Below are positions 12,540 through 12,560 of a DNA stretch of 12,560 nucleotides, piece after piece. The DNA is from an uncultured Kiritimatiellota bacterium (lineage in GTDB: Bacteria > Verrucomicrobiota > Kiritimatiellia > RFP12 > UBA1067), in the NCBI GenBank assembly GCA_934635045.1, contig CAKTZA010000084.1:1-12560 (forward strand), written 5' to 3'. The translations under genes were made by a program, and so were the position numbers. Every line of letters starts with the position of its first letter. Positions within the stretch are counted from its first letter, which is position 1. The notes beneath the pieces were generated by a model, which worked only from the letters and a program-made list of their open reading frames with translations, was not told the origin of the DNA and did no database searches.

Positions 12540-12560
12540 AGTCCGCCCGGTGTGATTCGT

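Overview
This is a GC-rich (roughly two thirds GC by eye), densely coding window. Every convincing gene lies on the + strand, and nearly all encode exported proteins. The content is a polysaccharide-degradation cluster: two (beta/alpha)8-barrel glycoside hydrolases, a GH65/GH95-like (alpha/alpha)6-barrel enzyme, a GH106-type alpha-L-rhamnosidase, a secreted formylglycine-generating-enzyme-like (SUMF1) protein, a small secreted protein of unknown function and a Tat-exported calcineurin-like metallophosphoesterase. Many secreted hydrolases with Sec signals, a secreted SUMF1-domain protein behind an Ig-like N-terminal domain, strong GC3 bias and no SusC/SusD pair suggest the Planctomycetes-Verrucomicrobia-Lentisphaerae-Kiritimatiellota group. 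Kiritimatiellota is my best guess. No rRNA or marker gene is present, so this is inference.

Layout. 1-44: window edge with a run of 20 C that has replaced or hidden the start of the first gene. 45-1982: exported clan GH-A hydrolase. 2021-2290: small secreted protein. 2388-3644: secreted SUMF1 protein. 3624-3652: a good sigma70-type promoter overlapping the end of that gene. 3682-5565: second barrel hydrolase, with an unusual domain inserted in the barrel. 5589-7748: (alpha/alpha)6-barrel enzyme. 7745-10561: GH106 rhamnosidase, overlapping its upstream neighbour by 4 bp. 10591-12069: Tat-dependent metallophosphoesterase. 12062-12358: a 259-bp repeat-rich segment between two perfect copies of a 19-bp sequence. 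12348-12539: a broken coding fragment that looks like the end of a prepilin.

How the genes fit together. The four hydrolases, all with export signals, would act outside the cytoplasm on a rhamnose-containing glycan, with GH106 removing terminal rhamnose and the others cutting the backbone or other side chains. Close spacing, the GTGA overlap and the consistent purine-rich ribosome binding sites suggest one or two transcripts, the second starting from the promoter near 3650. No transporter, regulator or sulfatase lies in the window, so the substrate is not fixed by the sequence.

The strongest leads are the domain inserted between the last two strands of the second barrel hydrolase, the secreted SUMF1 protein that lacks one of the two catalytic cysteines, and the repeat element with flanking 19-bp direct repeats beside a decapitated gene. 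I see no CRISPR array, tRNA, rRNA, prophage or defence system, and I do not claim a wholly new system.
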